A stretch of DNA of 26,923 nt from positions 1 to 26,923 of the IMG/VR virus record IMGVR_UViG_3300032820_000094. One strand, written 5' to 3'. Below the pieces are notes generated by a model, which was not told the origin of the DNA, ran no database searches, and was given only the letters and a program-made list of their open reading frames with translations. A program made the position numbers and the translations under genes. Source of the stretch: a virus. Positions 17,601 through 25,337 of the stretch are shown in pieces. How positions within the stretch are numbered: the stretch's first letter is position 1; each line of letters opens with the position of its first letter.

Positions 17601-18783
17601 GGACACTATCTACACGATTAACTCCATATACAATAGGTAAATGTTTAGCTTCTAAATTAAGTCTTAAATCAACTTCTCTATCAACTTCTACTTGGTACTC
17701 TACTTGCTTATATTTTTTAAATATCCACCCAGACTTTTTCAGTTTATACCTAGTTTCCATTACTTGGTATATTGCGATTATATTTATGGCTTGTTCACTG
17801 TGCATAAAGCCATAATCCCCCGCATACTCATATCTATGGAGAGAAGAAGGGTCAGGCTGCCCCCTTGTTGAAATAGCCCTGTGTTCTTGATCGGATGTTA
17901 TTCTGCCATTTACCCTGACAAAATCACCCCAATGACTTGTTAAAGTCCAAGTAACTTTTGAGTCTTTATTAGGATCTTCCGAAAGTTTAACCTTAGCAAT
18001 AATTCCTTTGAAGATTAAATAAGGGCCTTTTTTATTATTAGCTTCAAGTCCAATGATAGCGCCTGTTTCAGTATTAATATGAGCTTTATAAATAGAAACT
18101 TCCCTATTTATATAACCTGCATAAGTAGCATCATTGGGATCATTAAGAATTGCAACAACTTCATCAGTAGATAAGTCAACTATAACACCAGTTTCAGCAT
18201 CAGTGATTGTAGCGTTTGGTGTGGCCGTATCTCCACCTACTATAGTACATGTCGCTTTTTTATCATATACAGAAAAACTATTAATAGTAAGGCTTATACT
18301 CCATGTAGCATTAGTAGAGCAAGTAATAGTAACTTTATCGCCTTCTGAAAACCCTCTATCTAGCCAAGAATCACTATTTGTACCTGTTAATTCCATAGTG
18401 GCTGTAGTGCCAGAAGCTGTAAGGGTTATTCCATCATCTGTTACTGCAGTATAAGTAGCCCCTAAAGCTATGGAGGCGATATCAAGACTTAAATTTGTGG
18501 CCTTAGCCTCGGTAGTCTCATTAATTCCTCCGACTTTTAAAACTCGATTAGCGACATAAGTTTGAGCCCCATTAGCGGCCCCTTCTACATCACTACTTTC
18601 ATCATCCCATACAAGGTCTACAGAGGCATCTGTAATATAAGAATAATCGGTGGCGGATTCTGAGGGTTTAGCAGTTTGAGTTTTTACTACTCTCTCAAAC
18701 TTTATAAGATGAGCATATACAAAAGGTTCCCCCTTCAGAAGAGATTCTTCAACATCTGGGCGTAGTGTACGCAATTGAATCAT
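11620..18783 (-). CDS. Giant gpJ-like tail tip / host specificity protein
   Basis: This 2387-residue protein has a beta-rich hub-like region at about 1-330. A gpJ-type core follows, with LPIVYGVNRVDSVPIFAD near 380 and NPAIQLLDYLISERYGKG near 1045, a phrase characteristic of lambda J-type tip proteins. It continues to about 1490 (QVGPQGVLLVSGMIILITYPRF, RISNLQVREDCLVQVTAEEHD). A fibronectin type III-like domain lies at about 1510-1608 and four AGSGY beta-repeats at about 1610-1745. Residues 2221-2250 are ten collagen Gly-X-Y triplets, and the end has DGSLIVTDTIGTDHLNANSI, as in J-type C-termini. Between the two core halves (about 690-1040) sits a Ser/Thr-rich insertion. It forms the tail tip, probably contacts the receptor and opens the tail. 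Its ATG overlaps the previous stop (ATGA). It is about twice the length of lambda gpJ. Confidence 0.85.
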   Translation of the reverse strand: MIQLRTLRPDVEESLLKGEPFVYAHLIKFERVVKTQTAKPSESATDYSYITDASVDLVWDDESSDVEGAANGAQTYVANRVLKVGGINETTEAKATNLSLDIASIALGATYTAVTDDGITLTASGTTATMELTGTNSDSWLDRGFSEGDKVTITCSTNATWSISLTINSFSVYDKKATCTIVGGDTATPNATITDAETGVIVDLSTDEVVAILNDPNDATYAGYINREVSIYKAHINTETGAIIGLEANNKKGPYLIFKGIIAKVKLSEDPNKDSKVTWTLTSHWGDFVRVNGRITSDQEHRAISTRGQPDPSSLHRYEYAGDYGFMHSEQAINIIAIYQVMETRYKLKKSGWIFKKYKQVEYQVEVDREVDLRLNLEAKHLPIVYGVNRVDSVPIFADTNIPGPGDATKVYTAYAICEGEVSGLYDIYIDDQSRVCVDKNDEEVRSEQTSEETIDVICSGRMDRGDTLSSAVSANRGVNQWAGQYQGGWEHSWLGGRFAHWAATYGQNDAAVESDNSDAGVTHEKQTRIKFPIQGKLQFHAGRPYQRSNDMLTGIAAAGRDKTTTNKYAGFKLQGDSEYADNYWTPNHRLLDTAYVAAEFEIAEGDVTIPQLEFVVRGKELEQYNYDYSYRANPTESYDSDKRDLFKIGDIVDFYELDGTELVPSESIQILDLTKYLNSREEEVWKYRFSSDPLGGSTTITSFKMVQLDEAHDHSSAYEMVTWNHKAASSDSLTKTMLQAITVTSGDGNGTVAANATEGIDISELSTDMKEWLSYLTDSGGITIALFGSTITITAEDLLENLMQVQLDGGGSDPNVSGSGGTFEVAGAGGTSAGISELTGLLITNAIYLGDGALVPAAISDNDDYFKGQRIKVTTTLPAGDIKTQTREIIGYNGAKQVAYTGSLGPVAAGVDNKGSYTVAATQTSSVTVILTEAVTDLAAGQVLKHVINTETGYNSYIPEGTKITAVNTSTKTITVDTACNFLAGSIITSNIATGSTTATTVTPEPFQFVPLGTDEETSDDGVKTSAYNTRWEILPPGDTKVSINPAIQLLDYLISERYGKGLDLDKDIDIASFQQTARLCDTKSDVTLIMESGTFTPGEKWSFTSTVDSTDYFQWQGTVYYASTISSGDYANKIQVTFTNCIGKIAHKWHDWKSYNIGEYIYHKIGEKNKIFKVEQNNTTIGEPIESTDEETVLTLKKGNTTANVFIGSTVAVGDFYASARESSWDHNPVVKSYDSNDKNFSVSGYSLYDSDDVKYWRYLGWQDHNQREVTRHQTNCVIRSETPVFDNVNSLLKHFNGILRYSAGKYVLDIKIAADTIPATITHNSIAYTEPRRINADDIIGTISVDDAGLKGSANTVSVGISDPAIRYDKRSVSFYNSDYLKEDRGIPKKKDVKTPLVTNFFNARMNAEQYLIDSRYGRKINFQVGPQGVLLVSGMIILITYPRFKWTDKPFRISNLQVREDCLVQVTAEEHDDSIYKIDLKKKKLGEATGEGPEGPITDEGAIPGRPTDLTAGGGSNVINLAWNNAATFGRGKKSQWTTELYRHDNSYYSEGSGAGSLAVLDPPIKEYTDTLLDIDTNATYYYWVRHTRDKVPSFWEPAPLIDTVKTIEVTAAGSGYSSIPTVTFSAPNLSIKSFTITNAGSGYSSAPTVTIAAPSSGTTATATATIAGGAVTAITVLNAGSGYTSAPAVTFSTGAAAATAVLHTTATGTVVLTDETVTGVTITNAGSGYTAAPTLTFSAGAAAATAVLYVETDPGIGVSGTANAETGNTEATPELWKVFNYGATESEVRGNFQGYQIPDLNISLQTGTLGWETLAAPVLGDSEIDSNGQIIDIVDASTGWYTKREETSWGSTAGTSLWVASMAPVSGVENVVEVVEADWTIFANHGAIPDTVSASATADNGEHIFIVDSSNNITNDFSCTFKVIKGADELSYAPSGDTGYGITITGAGTGDAQGVAFGSETVNNNIYTYGDVDISATGEITIKATANILDDFTSTNYEKGEIYWSVFDRSNNYVLAKGTINLRRVRVSTRDGSTLTLTMTSAQATTFKGTLDDTVAAAVAAAVIGHANVQPCTTTGTKRIVPNDRITVKFEDTVSTRIYTGAATATSATVGASAFSSVVTAEFDGSVIVDGTLSAGTLSADSTISNQVNVGSILKVGTSNSDSSAKFYSHAKTAYGDSTKGFFMDGSGRVHIGDNTNYMKFDGTDFSFAGQFSVTGPPGPSGGPGPGGGPGPGGGPGPPGPTGPGADFSTFTTFQNSGTDDTNAPTNTEWYNKVGRYPIVNDQALVRDSNSSQGWIVTAVTGTVGVGQTTTWGEITALIDGSLIVTDTIGTDHLNANSITASKLAISSDAGTGSVIYFNTESGENAIEVWDDDNLRVKLGKL
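12034..12123 (-). repeat. Collagen-like segment: ten Gly-X-Y triplets
   Basis: Within the tip-protein gene, ninety bases code for exactly ten triplets: GPP, GPS, GGP, GPG, GGP, GPG, GGP, GPP, GPT, GPG. The DNA contains a 17-base unit repeated with an 18-base period (plus-strand 12065-12081 and 12083-12099) and is far richer in GC than its surroundings. Short collagen triple helices act as stiff trimeric stalks in phage tail proteins. Five triplets have proline in the Y position. Confidence 0.9.
13490..13945 (-). repeat. Four GSGY beta-repeats in the tip protein
   Basis: Residues about 1610-1765 of the tip protein contain four units of the form (x)-AGSGY-(S/T)-(S/A)-x-P-x-(L/V)-T-(F/I), separated by Ala/Thr-rich strands such as GAAAATAVL. 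The DNA shows matching repeats around actacctgca (plus strand). Such units are common in large marine phage structural proteins and probably form a beta-helix or stacked beta-domains. Confidence 0.75.
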
Positions 18784-19523
18784 AGGTATTCTTCTAGCTT
18801 GAGGTTAAATTTATAAAGATTATCCGTTCCTAAAGAATATTGTTGAAGCGCTTTAGGCAGTATTACTTTGAATTTAGTGCCTTTAAAGACAAGGGGTTTA
18901 GAGGCGGGAACTTCTTTTATTAAAGGAGGGTTTATACCAATATTAAGATTAGTTGCAGCCGCAGGTTGAGCTCCGCTGCCGCCATACACATAATAAGTCT
19001 CTACATAAGTAACCATATACACTTTAGTGTGATTAGTGTTTGTATCATCGCTAATAGTAAAAATATCCCCTGGTGCAGGGATATTGGTAGCGGTAGCATT
19101 ATTCGGAACTAGCCCCCATTCAGCCTTTCCAATTTTTAAACTAGTTGTTCCAGCTGACTGGGTTCCTACTGTTGCTAATGAATTAACATATCCGTCCGAA
19201 GAAAAAGTAGCATTTCTAGGTTCTGAATATTGGGGTAATGCCGCAAAAAATGGAGTTAAAGGGCCTCGTTGCTGTAGTAAAAAAGTATGAACAGGCTCAA
19301 ACTCCTCTCTAGTCATTGGATGATAGCCTATATCAATATTCCACTTATGTCCTGCAACAGATCGAGCAATAACTCGTTGAGAATTTGTTCTCGACATTAA
19401 CATTTTCTGATCGGAAGTTAGTTTTACACTTGCAAAACCTGGACCAGCGTCTCCACTGGCGTCATTTGCGCCCCACGAACCTCTTTTATTAGTGGGGTCT
19501 GGTAATATAGTTGCAAAAGCCAT
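18780..19523 (-). CDS. Distal tail protein (Dit/gpM-like)
   Basis: This 247-residue protein lies between the tape measure and the tip protein, the place of distal-tail proteins in siphoviruses. An N-terminal beta-region carries SRTNSQRVIARSVAGHKWNIDIGYHPMTREEFEPVHTFL, a pattern (trp-rich strand, Y-x-x-M-T-x-E-E-F, then a helix and R-G-P-x-x-P-F) typical of phage minor tail proteins that sit at the tube end. A middle region (about 105-200) is Thr/Asn-rich and looks like an insertion. The end, LPKALQQYSLGTDNLYKFNLKLEEYL, is a final strand pair as in Dit-like proteins. It would form the hexameric ring joining tube and tip. One base separates it from the tape-measure stop. Confidence 0.65.
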   Translation of the reverse strand: MAFATILPDPTNKRGSWGANDASGDAGPGFASVKLTSDQKMLMSRTNSQRVIARSVAGHKWNIDIGYHPMTREEFEPVHTFLLQQRGPLTPFFAALPQYSEPRNATFSSDGYVNSLATVGTQSAGTTSLKIGKAEWGLVPNNATATNIPAPGDIFTISDDTNTNHTKVYMVTYVETYYVYGGSGAQPAAATNLNIGINPPLIKEVPASKPLVFKGTKFKVILPKALQQYSLGTDNLYKFNLKLEEYL

Positions 19524-19524
19524 G

Positions 19525-22500
19525 TTATAGTCTCGCTATAGAGCCTTGATGAGGGGTATAAACTGTATCATCTACCATTTCAAAAAATTCTTCGCCATGT
19601 ACGTTGGCTGCAGTTCTAAGCATAGATATAATGTGGCCCTGCTGTTGGGTTAATACTTCTTCAACCCCTGCTGAATCTACAGCATTAATATTAAAAGTAA
19701 CGACTCCAGCTCCTCCGCCTATGTCATCAGTCTCATCTGCAGATACTATTGTTCCGGGTCGATCCGGCATAAAAAGTTCTGGCCCTTGCTCGCCAACTAC
19801 ATACCCTGCACTACCTCCTGCTGCTCTGTGTCGCACTCCGTAGAAAGCGGACCTAAAGTTTTCTGGGCCGCCAATTCCTTGACCACCTCTTAAATACGCT
19901 AATTCTCCACGAGCGGATTTACTCTTTGCCATATCAACGGTATTTTTTCTTTCTCCTACTGCGATGCTTGTGGGCATTGATGTGCCAGCCCCTCCCATAT
20001 TACCACCGCCTTGGAAAGAGGTACCTGCAATCATAGCGAGTTGAGCTGCTCCCATTGCTAAAACTATCGGAGTTAGCATTCCTGCACCGATTTTAAACCA
20101 ATCCACTGGATTTGCCCAGACTGACGCAACAGCAGCAGCAGTAGAAATTATAACATTTGCCATCTGCATCTTCTTATTCATCTCGAAGTTCTTTCGAGCC
20201 ATTCCTTCTTTTTTCTTTTCAAGAGCTTTAATTCGGGCTAAGCTTTCTTTTGATTTTCCATCTCGTTTTTTCTCAGCTTTAATTTCGGCATCAATTCCTC
20301 TCATTCTGTTTTGGTGGGCAGCGTTCATAATTCCACTAACGCTTGACAAGACTGCACCAGCTACTTGGAAACCTGCTGCCATTCTTTTTGCGGAATTGTC
20401 CCCTGCTTCGCCCATCAACTGCACAGCAGTTATCATAGTGCCCATACCCATAGAGACCTGGGACATTAGTTCTCCCTCTGGTCCTAAAGCTGCAAAGTCT
20501 GCTGCCATATTTTTAAATACATTTTTTGCATTACCTTCCGATAATGTGGACAATTCCTTATTTACATTTTCAACCAAGCCTGGCATTGCTTTCAGACGCG
20601 CTTCCTCTGCCTCCGTCATCGCCACGCCATGTTCCGCCATACCTTGCAGGCCACTCCATTCACTTTGTAACCCTGCCTTCTTCTTTGTTGTCTGTTCCAC
20701 ATTTATAAGATGCTGCAAGCCGCCTGCTGCGGTCGCACCAAATTTGCCAGCACCTCGCATCTCTTCGGAAAGCCGTCTCATTCTAGCTTGTTCAGTAATT
20801 GCCTTTTCTATTTCAAGTATTCTTAGTTTTTGTTGTATTTTTGCCTTGTCTGTCTCATTCGCTGCATTTGCTAGTTCTAATGTAGCTTGTGCTATTTCAT
20901 TAATTTTTACTCTGATGTTAAGGTCTTCTTCTAATAGGGTTTTACTTATTCCGGTTATGCCGTTGAGCTCCGCAGTACTCGCTGCTAATGCGTCTTGTTC
21001 CATCTGAATGGCTTCCATTGCAGATAATAAAACATTTGCATCTGTACCTTCGCCGAATAATTCTTTAAACTTCTCTTGAAGCTCTGCTAGTTTTCCGGCC
21101 CGCCCAGTTGCATCCTCTACACCTTCTCCGGCATCCTCTCCGGCATCCCTCAACTGTCTTAGAGCTGTTATGGCAGACCGCATATCTCCACCACCTAAAG
21201 CATCTTTTACTGATGTTTTTGTACTTGTTAGACCTTCTTCGAAGAATTTAAGCTGCACATTTGTATCTGAAAGATCTTTAGCAAGAGCTAGTAGATCGGA
21301 GTCATCCCCTGCCAGAGCTTTTTTTAAGGCTGCAGCATATTTAGGGGATAACTTAGTTAAACCTCCCATTCTCTTTGATAACTCGTCAACGGCTCTTGCC
21401 CTATCTACTTCATTTAGTACTGATTTAGTATCAAATTTCTTCGTTTCGGTATTCCATACTTTTGTTTCTGCCCCTAGTTTTTTGAAGAGACCCGCAACAT
21501 CCAAACTAATTAACCCATTAAATGCTTTTGTAGAAGGATTTATACCCTCAGAAACTGCTTGTTCCATACCAAGTGCAACACCTCCTAAAGATTTTTCGGA
21601 GGCTTTTGCTGCGTCAATAAACTCTCTTAACGCATTAGCACTAGCTTTAATTGCGTCTTGTTCCGCTTCATGCGCTGCTGCTCTTTTACCTAAACTACTC
21701 TCTGTGAGTATCTTTTCAAACCTTGTACCTTCGTCATTAATTTTTACGTAAGCACCTGCCAGGTTGCTGACTTCAGCAGTTACTTGCTTATAGTCATCAG
21801 GATCAGGGGGATCTTGAAGGTCAAAAGTACCCAAACTTGCACCTGTCACTGTATTAAAAGTCTCTATTAAACCATTAGCGGCTTCTTTTGCAGAATTAAT
21901 AGCAGCTATCATTTTCTCTGCAAAGACTTTCCTAATGCTAGTTATTATATTAGTTACTCCTGCCTTGATGTTGTTCCAAGTATTCAAAACTGAGTCGCTC
22001 ATACTGAGAAACCCTTTAATTATCCAGTCTAGTAAAGGAGCGGTGAAATTAACTATATTGTCTGCCATTCTAGCAAATCCTAATGCTATGGTCATAGGAG
22101 ATTCTAATAATCTTTGGCCCATGTCCCATATTAACTTAATTATGCCTACAATTCCGGCCATTTTCATGGCTTTATCCATGACTTTACCAGCCATCCGTGC
22201 GCCTTTTGCCAAACCTAGAAACATAGTTCTACCTATTACGCCTACACCTTTAAATACTAATTTTGTCCTTTTACCCCAAAGCACGACGCGCTTACCCATC
22301 CTTTGAAAGACATTAGCATGCTTAGCTTGCATTCTATTAAGGGCACCTTCGGTACTATTAACAAGATCTGAATTAACTTTTGCAAACATGCCCCTAGTAA
22401 CTTTGCCCGAATCCTGCATCTGCTTAGTGTAGCTGTCTAAGCCCTTTCGCATCATGGCTTCGTCCGAGCCACGCATTTCGCCTTTAGCCGCACGTTTAAG

Positions 22501-23622
22501 TATAGGAGAATCTGCCCCTTGGTCAAGAGCTTCTTGAGCAAATTTCTGCATATCCTCTTCGCCACCAGCTTTAGTGGCAGCTACATTTGCAGATGCTTTT
22601 TGAATTTCTAATTGATAGTCTTTTACACCCTGTACAGCATCGTCCCAACCTTGCTTAGTATCTCTTTGAAAGTTTTCAAGTTTCTCGCCTAGTTGATCCA
22701 TTGGTAGTATAGTTTTTAATATGGACATTCCTAACAAGCCAAAAGCAGCTATAGCTGCCGTAGCGCTTGTTGCTAAAAGGGTGGCTATTCCTTCCACCAT
22801 GGGCAAGAAGAAACCTGTGCCTGCTTTTATAATATCATCAAAAACTTTTGACAGGCGAACGAACGGGTTAACAGAAGCGTCCATACCTCCGAAATTCTTT
22901 TGTAATTGTCTTTGAGTTTCTATTAAAACCGCTTGGCTTCTTTGATAGGTATTTAATTCTTTTGCAGATTTACCTATAGATTCAGCGTATTTTTTAGTCG
23001 CATCTTCTAGTCTTAAAGTGATACCTAGTTCGTCTAATAATTCTGGTTCTGCTTTTGAAGCACCTCTTATAAGTCTATCAAAAGAGTCTTCAAAGTTTCT
23101 ACCAAGAGCCACTGATGCTTTTCTTGCGCCTTCTGCTAATTCTTCTAATTGTGAGGGAGAAAACCCTTTTGCCATACCAATAGCAGCAGCTTGTGCTGCT
23201 TCTTTAAAACCTAACATACCTCCACTGGCTTCTCGTAGTCTAGCAGTGATACTACCTAGAGCTACACCTGTATTTTCTGCATAAGAAATCTGAGAGGCTT
23301 CTAGATTTTTTAAGTCTGCAGCTCTTTTGAAAAACTCAAAAGCAGCACTGAGAGCAAAAACATTAGAAGCAAGAATAGCATAAGCGGGGACAAGACCTCC
23401 AGTCATTCCCTGCTGCATCTTAGAAAAGTTTTTGTTGGCATTAGCGGATTGTTTAGACAATCCTTTCATGTTGCGATCAGCATCTCTTGCTGACTTGCCC
23501 ATTCTCCCGCCGGCTTTACCTACCTTATCTAATTCCTCTGAAGCCGTTTTAGCCTCTTTACCGACAATAGAAAGTGAGCCATCATCATCAACTTTAATTT
23601 TAAGCCTTATCTCATTTGCCAC
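19525..23622 (-). CDS. Tape measure protein
   Basis: This 1365-residue protein sets tail length. At about 0.15 nm per residue (established rule), it predicts a tail near 200 nm. An N-terminal coiled, Lys/Ala-rich part (1-75) is followed by hydrophobic segments at about 75-97, 268-311 and 1150-1200 (ANVIISTAAAVASVW, LTPIVLAMGAAQLAMIAG), the pattern of membrane-interacting segments in tape measures. The middle is long helices with many Ala, Glu and Lys residues. The C-terminus has GYVVGEQGPELFMPDRPGTI at about 1270-1290, a standard tape-measure ending. The start is GTG, sharing one base with the TAG of the chaperone frame (TAGTG), so translation is coupled and probably low. No lysozyme or peptidase motif is evident. 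Confidence 0.9.
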   Translation of the reverse strand: MANEIRLKIKVDDDGSLSIVGKEAKTASEELDKVGKAGGRMGKSARDADRNMKGLSKQSANANKNFSKMQQGMTGGLVPAYAILASNVFALSAAFEFFKRAADLKNLEASQISYAENTGVALGSITARLREASGGMLGFKEAAQAAAIGMAKGFSPSQLEELAEGARKASVALGRNFEDSFDRLIRGASKAEPELLDELGITLRLEDATKKYAESIGKSAKELNTYQRSQAVLIETQRQLQKNFGGMDASVNPFVRLSKVFDDIIKAGTGFFLPMVEGIATLLATSATAAIAAFGLLGMSILKTILPMDQLGEKLENFQRDTKQGWDDAVQGVKDYQLEIQKASANVAATKAGGEEDMQKFAQEALDQGADSPILKRAAKGEMRGSDEAMMRKGLDSYTKQMQDSGKVTRGMFAKVNSDLVNSTEGALNRMQAKHANVFQRMGKRVVLWGKRTKLVFKGVGVIGRTMFLGLAKGARMAGKVMDKAMKMAGIVGIIKLIWDMGQRLLESPMTIALGFARMADNIVNFTAPLLDWIIKGFLSMSDSVLNTWNNIKAGVTNIITSIRKVFAEKMIAAINSAKEAANGLIETFNTVTGASLGTFDLQDPPDPDDYKQVTAEVSNLAGAYVKINDEGTRFEKILTESSLGKRAAAHEAEQDAIKASANALREFIDAAKASEKSLGGVALGMEQAVSEGINPSTKAFNGLISLDVAGLFKKLGAETKVWNTETKKFDTKSVLNEVDRARAVDELSKRMGGLTKLSPKYAAALKKALAGDDSDLLALAKDLSDTNVQLKFFEEGLTSTKTSVKDALGGGDMRSAITALRQLRDAGEDAGEGVEDATGRAGKLAELQEKFKELFGEGTDANVLLSAMEAIQMEQDALAASTAELNGITGISKTLLEEDLNIRVKINEIAQATLELANAANETDKAKIQQKLRILEIEKAITEQARMRRLSEEMRGAGKFGATAAGGLQHLINVEQTTKKKAGLQSEWSGLQGMAEHGVAMTEAEEARLKAMPGLVENVNKELSTLSEGNAKNVFKNMAADFAALGPEGELMSQVSMGMGTMITAVQLMGEAGDNSAKRMAAGFQVAGAVLSSVSGIMNAAHQNRMRGIDAEIKAEKKRDGKSKESLARIKALEKKKEGMARKNFEMNKKMQMANVIISTAAAVASVWANPVDWFKIGAGMLTPIVLAMGAAQLAMIAGTSFQGGGNMGGAGTSMPTSIAVGERKNTVDMAKSKSARGELAYLRGGQGIGGPENFRSAFYGVRHRAAGGSAGYVVGEQGPELFMPDRPGTIVSADETDDIGGGAGVVTFNINAVDSAGVEEVLTQQQGHIISMLRTAANVHGEEFFEMVDDTVYTPHQGSIARL

Positions 23623-23921
23623 TAGTTCTTTCTCTTCATTTTATCATATTCCCGCTTCATATGATCTGCGGACTTTTTGATAGCTCGGGCATCCAGCCAC
23701 TCTACTACTTCTAAGAAAAACTCGTTACTTTCTTCGACCCCGTAAACTTTTTGGTAGAGTTTGAAATTTGTGTAGTCTTTACCGATATATCCTATATCAG
23801 GATAAATTCTGTCTCCTAATCTATTAAAAACATTTATTGCATCTATTACTGTATCTGGAAAATCTTCAAAAGCAAGAGGCATTTTTTCAACCTCTATTTC
23901 GAGCCCCATCTGTTCTTGCAT
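23622..23921 (-). CDS. Tail assembly chaperone, frameshifted T-type frame
   Basis: An ATG-started frame of 99 residues, but the coding frame is clearly older than this ATG. Upstream, in the same frame, the reading stays open to a TAG at 24023-24021 and includes LERLEELFKQSDGG and LTQERYFEMQEQMG, a helical, protein-like sequence that runs smoothly into MQEQMGLEIEVEKMP. No ATG or good GTG with a ribosome binding site opens that part. The frame is offset +1 (equivalently -2) from the gene before it, so it is probably made as a fusion by ribosomal frameshift, as in gpG-gpGT of lambda-type tails. The protein has conserved-looking FNRLGDRIYPDIGYIGKDY and a Lys-rich end. It recruits tape-measure and tube subunits during tail assembly (family knowledge). 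Confidence 0.75.
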   Translation of the reverse strand: MQEQMGLEIEVEKMPLAFEDFPDTVIDAINVFNRLGDRIYPDIGYIGKDYTNFKLYQKVYGVEESNEFFLEVVEWLDARAIKKSADHMKREYDKMKRKN

Positions 23922-23952
23922 CTCAAAATAACGTTCTTGGGTTAACCCCCCA

Positions 23953-24405
23953 TCACTTTGCTTGAACAGCTCCTCCAGTCTTTCTAGGCACGTCTCTCTT
24001 TGGTTGACTACGAAAGTTTTCTAAATCAAAGACTACCTCGTTGAGCCATGTATCAAATTCTGAAGATTGACTTACAAGTACTTCTGCGTTTTCTACAGAA
24101 AATTCTACTTCTGCACTTAGATCTTTCTCACCCGCATCTATTAACAATAAAGTTTGTAGATGATCTAAAGTAAGACCTTTCCAGTTTAATACAGATGATC
24201 GAGAGAACTCTATTACGAATTTATCTTCGTCTAAAACTTCCTCGACTGCTCTACTTTTTCTATTGAACTTAGAGGTCGTACACCTCTTTCTCAATCCATT
24301 TAATTCTTTTCTAGAAAGATTTGCTACTTCTACTTCAAATCCGTCTAAACCTGCGAAGTCTACCCAAGTACTCTTGGTATCCACTACTAATTTTTTTAAA
24401 TCCAT
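23953..24405 (-). CDS. Tail assembly chaperone, upstream G-type frame
   Basis: This 150-residue protein lies between the tube genes and the tape measure. It starts MDLKKLVVDTKSTWVDFAGLDGFEVEVANLS, then KELNGLRKRCT, and has helical Leu/Glu-rich segments such as LDHLQTLLLIDAGEKDLS. This order (beta start, positively charged helix, leucine-rich helix) matches phage tail assembly chaperones such as lambda gpG. It ends VPRKTGGAVQAK before a TGA. A fraction of ribosomes probably shift frame before the end to make a chaperone of about 260 residues with the next frame. A ribosome binding site AGGAG lies about a dozen bases before the ATG, overlapping the stop of the tube-like gene. Confidence 0.75.
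   Translation of the reverse strand: MDLKKLVVDTKSTWVDFAGLDGFEVEVANLSRKELNGLRKRCTTSKFNRKSRAVEEVLDEDKFVIEFSRSSVLNWKGLTLDHLQTLLLIDAGEKDLSAEVEFSVENAEVLVSQSSEFDTWLNEVVFDLENFRSQPKRDVPRKTGGAVQAK
23955..24020 (-). promoter_or_regulatory. Candidate programmed frameshift region (+1 or -2)
   Basis: The shift must happen after the T-frame TAG at 24023-24021 and before the G-frame TGA at 23955-23953. Two slip sites are seen. One is AAG-AGA-GAC (24000-23992): the tRNA on AGA can move back two bases and pair with AGA again, a -2 shift. The other is TTT-C (24015-24012): the tRNA on UUU can move to UUC, a +1 shift. A -2 shift at AGA gives 137 + 123 residues. The GGGGGG run lies after the stop and cannot be the site. 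Confidence 0.55.
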
Positions 24406-24420
24406 ACTATTTTAGCACTC

Positions 24421-25317
24421 CTATGCTGTTGTGTAAGTTATCACGCTCGAAAGCGTGGTCGGTCTTTGCGTCATTCTCCAACTATACTCTTCTAAAAATA
24501 TATCTCCATCTTGAAATCTATTCGTAAAAGAACAGTTACTAATATTAAAATTAATACCCCTAAAAGTGCCTGAAGTTCCTACTTTTAGTACTAATGCTGT
24601 ATCTGTATCCCAAGTTAATAGGTCGGTACTCTCTTCTAAGTACTTAGTAATAGAACCTGCTAGAACTCTGGTTCCTATCGTAAAGTTTGAAGGAAACATC
24701 GAAGTAGCTGCATTTGTAGCTGCTACAGCTCCTTGTAGAGTATTATACTTATTCCATTTAACATCGTTTTGTACTTCGGCCCCCAAAGCACTAGTGGAGG
24801 ATGAAACATCTGTTCCCCCGATAGTTAAAGTTATTATTTTAGGTACTATGTATGTAGTAGTTGCAGTACCTGTCGTATCTAGGGTAATATTACCCAAAAC
24901 GACAATTTCTGCCTCACTAAGTTTTGACAGCTTAGATGCTTCGCCAGAAATATTTAATCTCAGGGGTCTTGATTTATTAATCTCGAACGTCCCATCTTGA
25001 ATAACACATTTTTCTAGCTTAAATACATCTTGCCCGGATGATATGTATAGATCAAAAGTTGCACAATCTAGTAGTCGATCAAATACAACTCTATGTCTTT
25101 CTTCTTCTAGAAGAGGAGTATTAAAACTGAACTCCGCTGCATTTGCTTGATTTACAGAAGACCCCTCAAAACTTGACTGGTTATGAAGGGTTTTCACTTT
25201 ATAGCTTTTTTCCTGGAAAGACTGGCTAAAAGACACCTCTCTAATATCTATTTTATACTTTGATGCCCCATATACTAAATGTACGGCGGCTTCCTTTTTA
25301 AAAGTAAAATTAGGCAT
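24421..25317 (-). CDS. Second tail tube-family protein
   Basis: A 298-residue protein, starting MPNFTFKKEAAVHLVYGASKYKID. It has NAAEFSFNTPLLEEERHRVVFDRLLD at about 58-85, matching SAAEWSFSSYIRPFI of the tube protein upstream in position and pattern, so the two appear paralogous. Residues 90-145 (FKLEKCVIQDGTFEINKSRPLRLNISGEASKL) fit the second half of a tube domain. The rest (about 150-298) is an Ig-like or beta-rich extension ending in ITYTTA. It may be a minor tube or tail terminator-side protein, or a tube decoration; the sequence does not decide. The ribosome binding site GGGAAAG is close to the ATG. The gap upstream holds a promoter and hairpin. Confidence 0.65.
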   Translation of the reverse strand: MPNFTFKKEAAVHLVYGASKYKIDIREVSFSQSFQEKSYKVKTLHNQSSFEGSSVNQANAAEFSFNTPLLEEERHRVVFDRLLDCATFDLYISSGQDVFKLEKCVIQDGTFEINKSRPLRLNISGEASKLSKLSEAEIVVLGNITLDTTGTATTTYIVPKIITLTIGGTDVSSSTSALGAEVQNDVKWNKYNTLQGAVAATNAATSMFPSNFTIGTRVLAGSITKYLEESTDLLTWDTDTALVLKVGTSGTFRGINFNISNCSFTNRFQDGDIFLEEYSWRMTQRPTTLSSVITYTTA

Positions 25318-25337
25318 TTCTTTCCCATCAATATAAG

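Noticed and set aside
23945-23950. GGGGGG run near the chaperone junction as the slippery site
   Set aside because: It lies after the TGA of the upstream frame, so ribosomes in that frame do not reach it.
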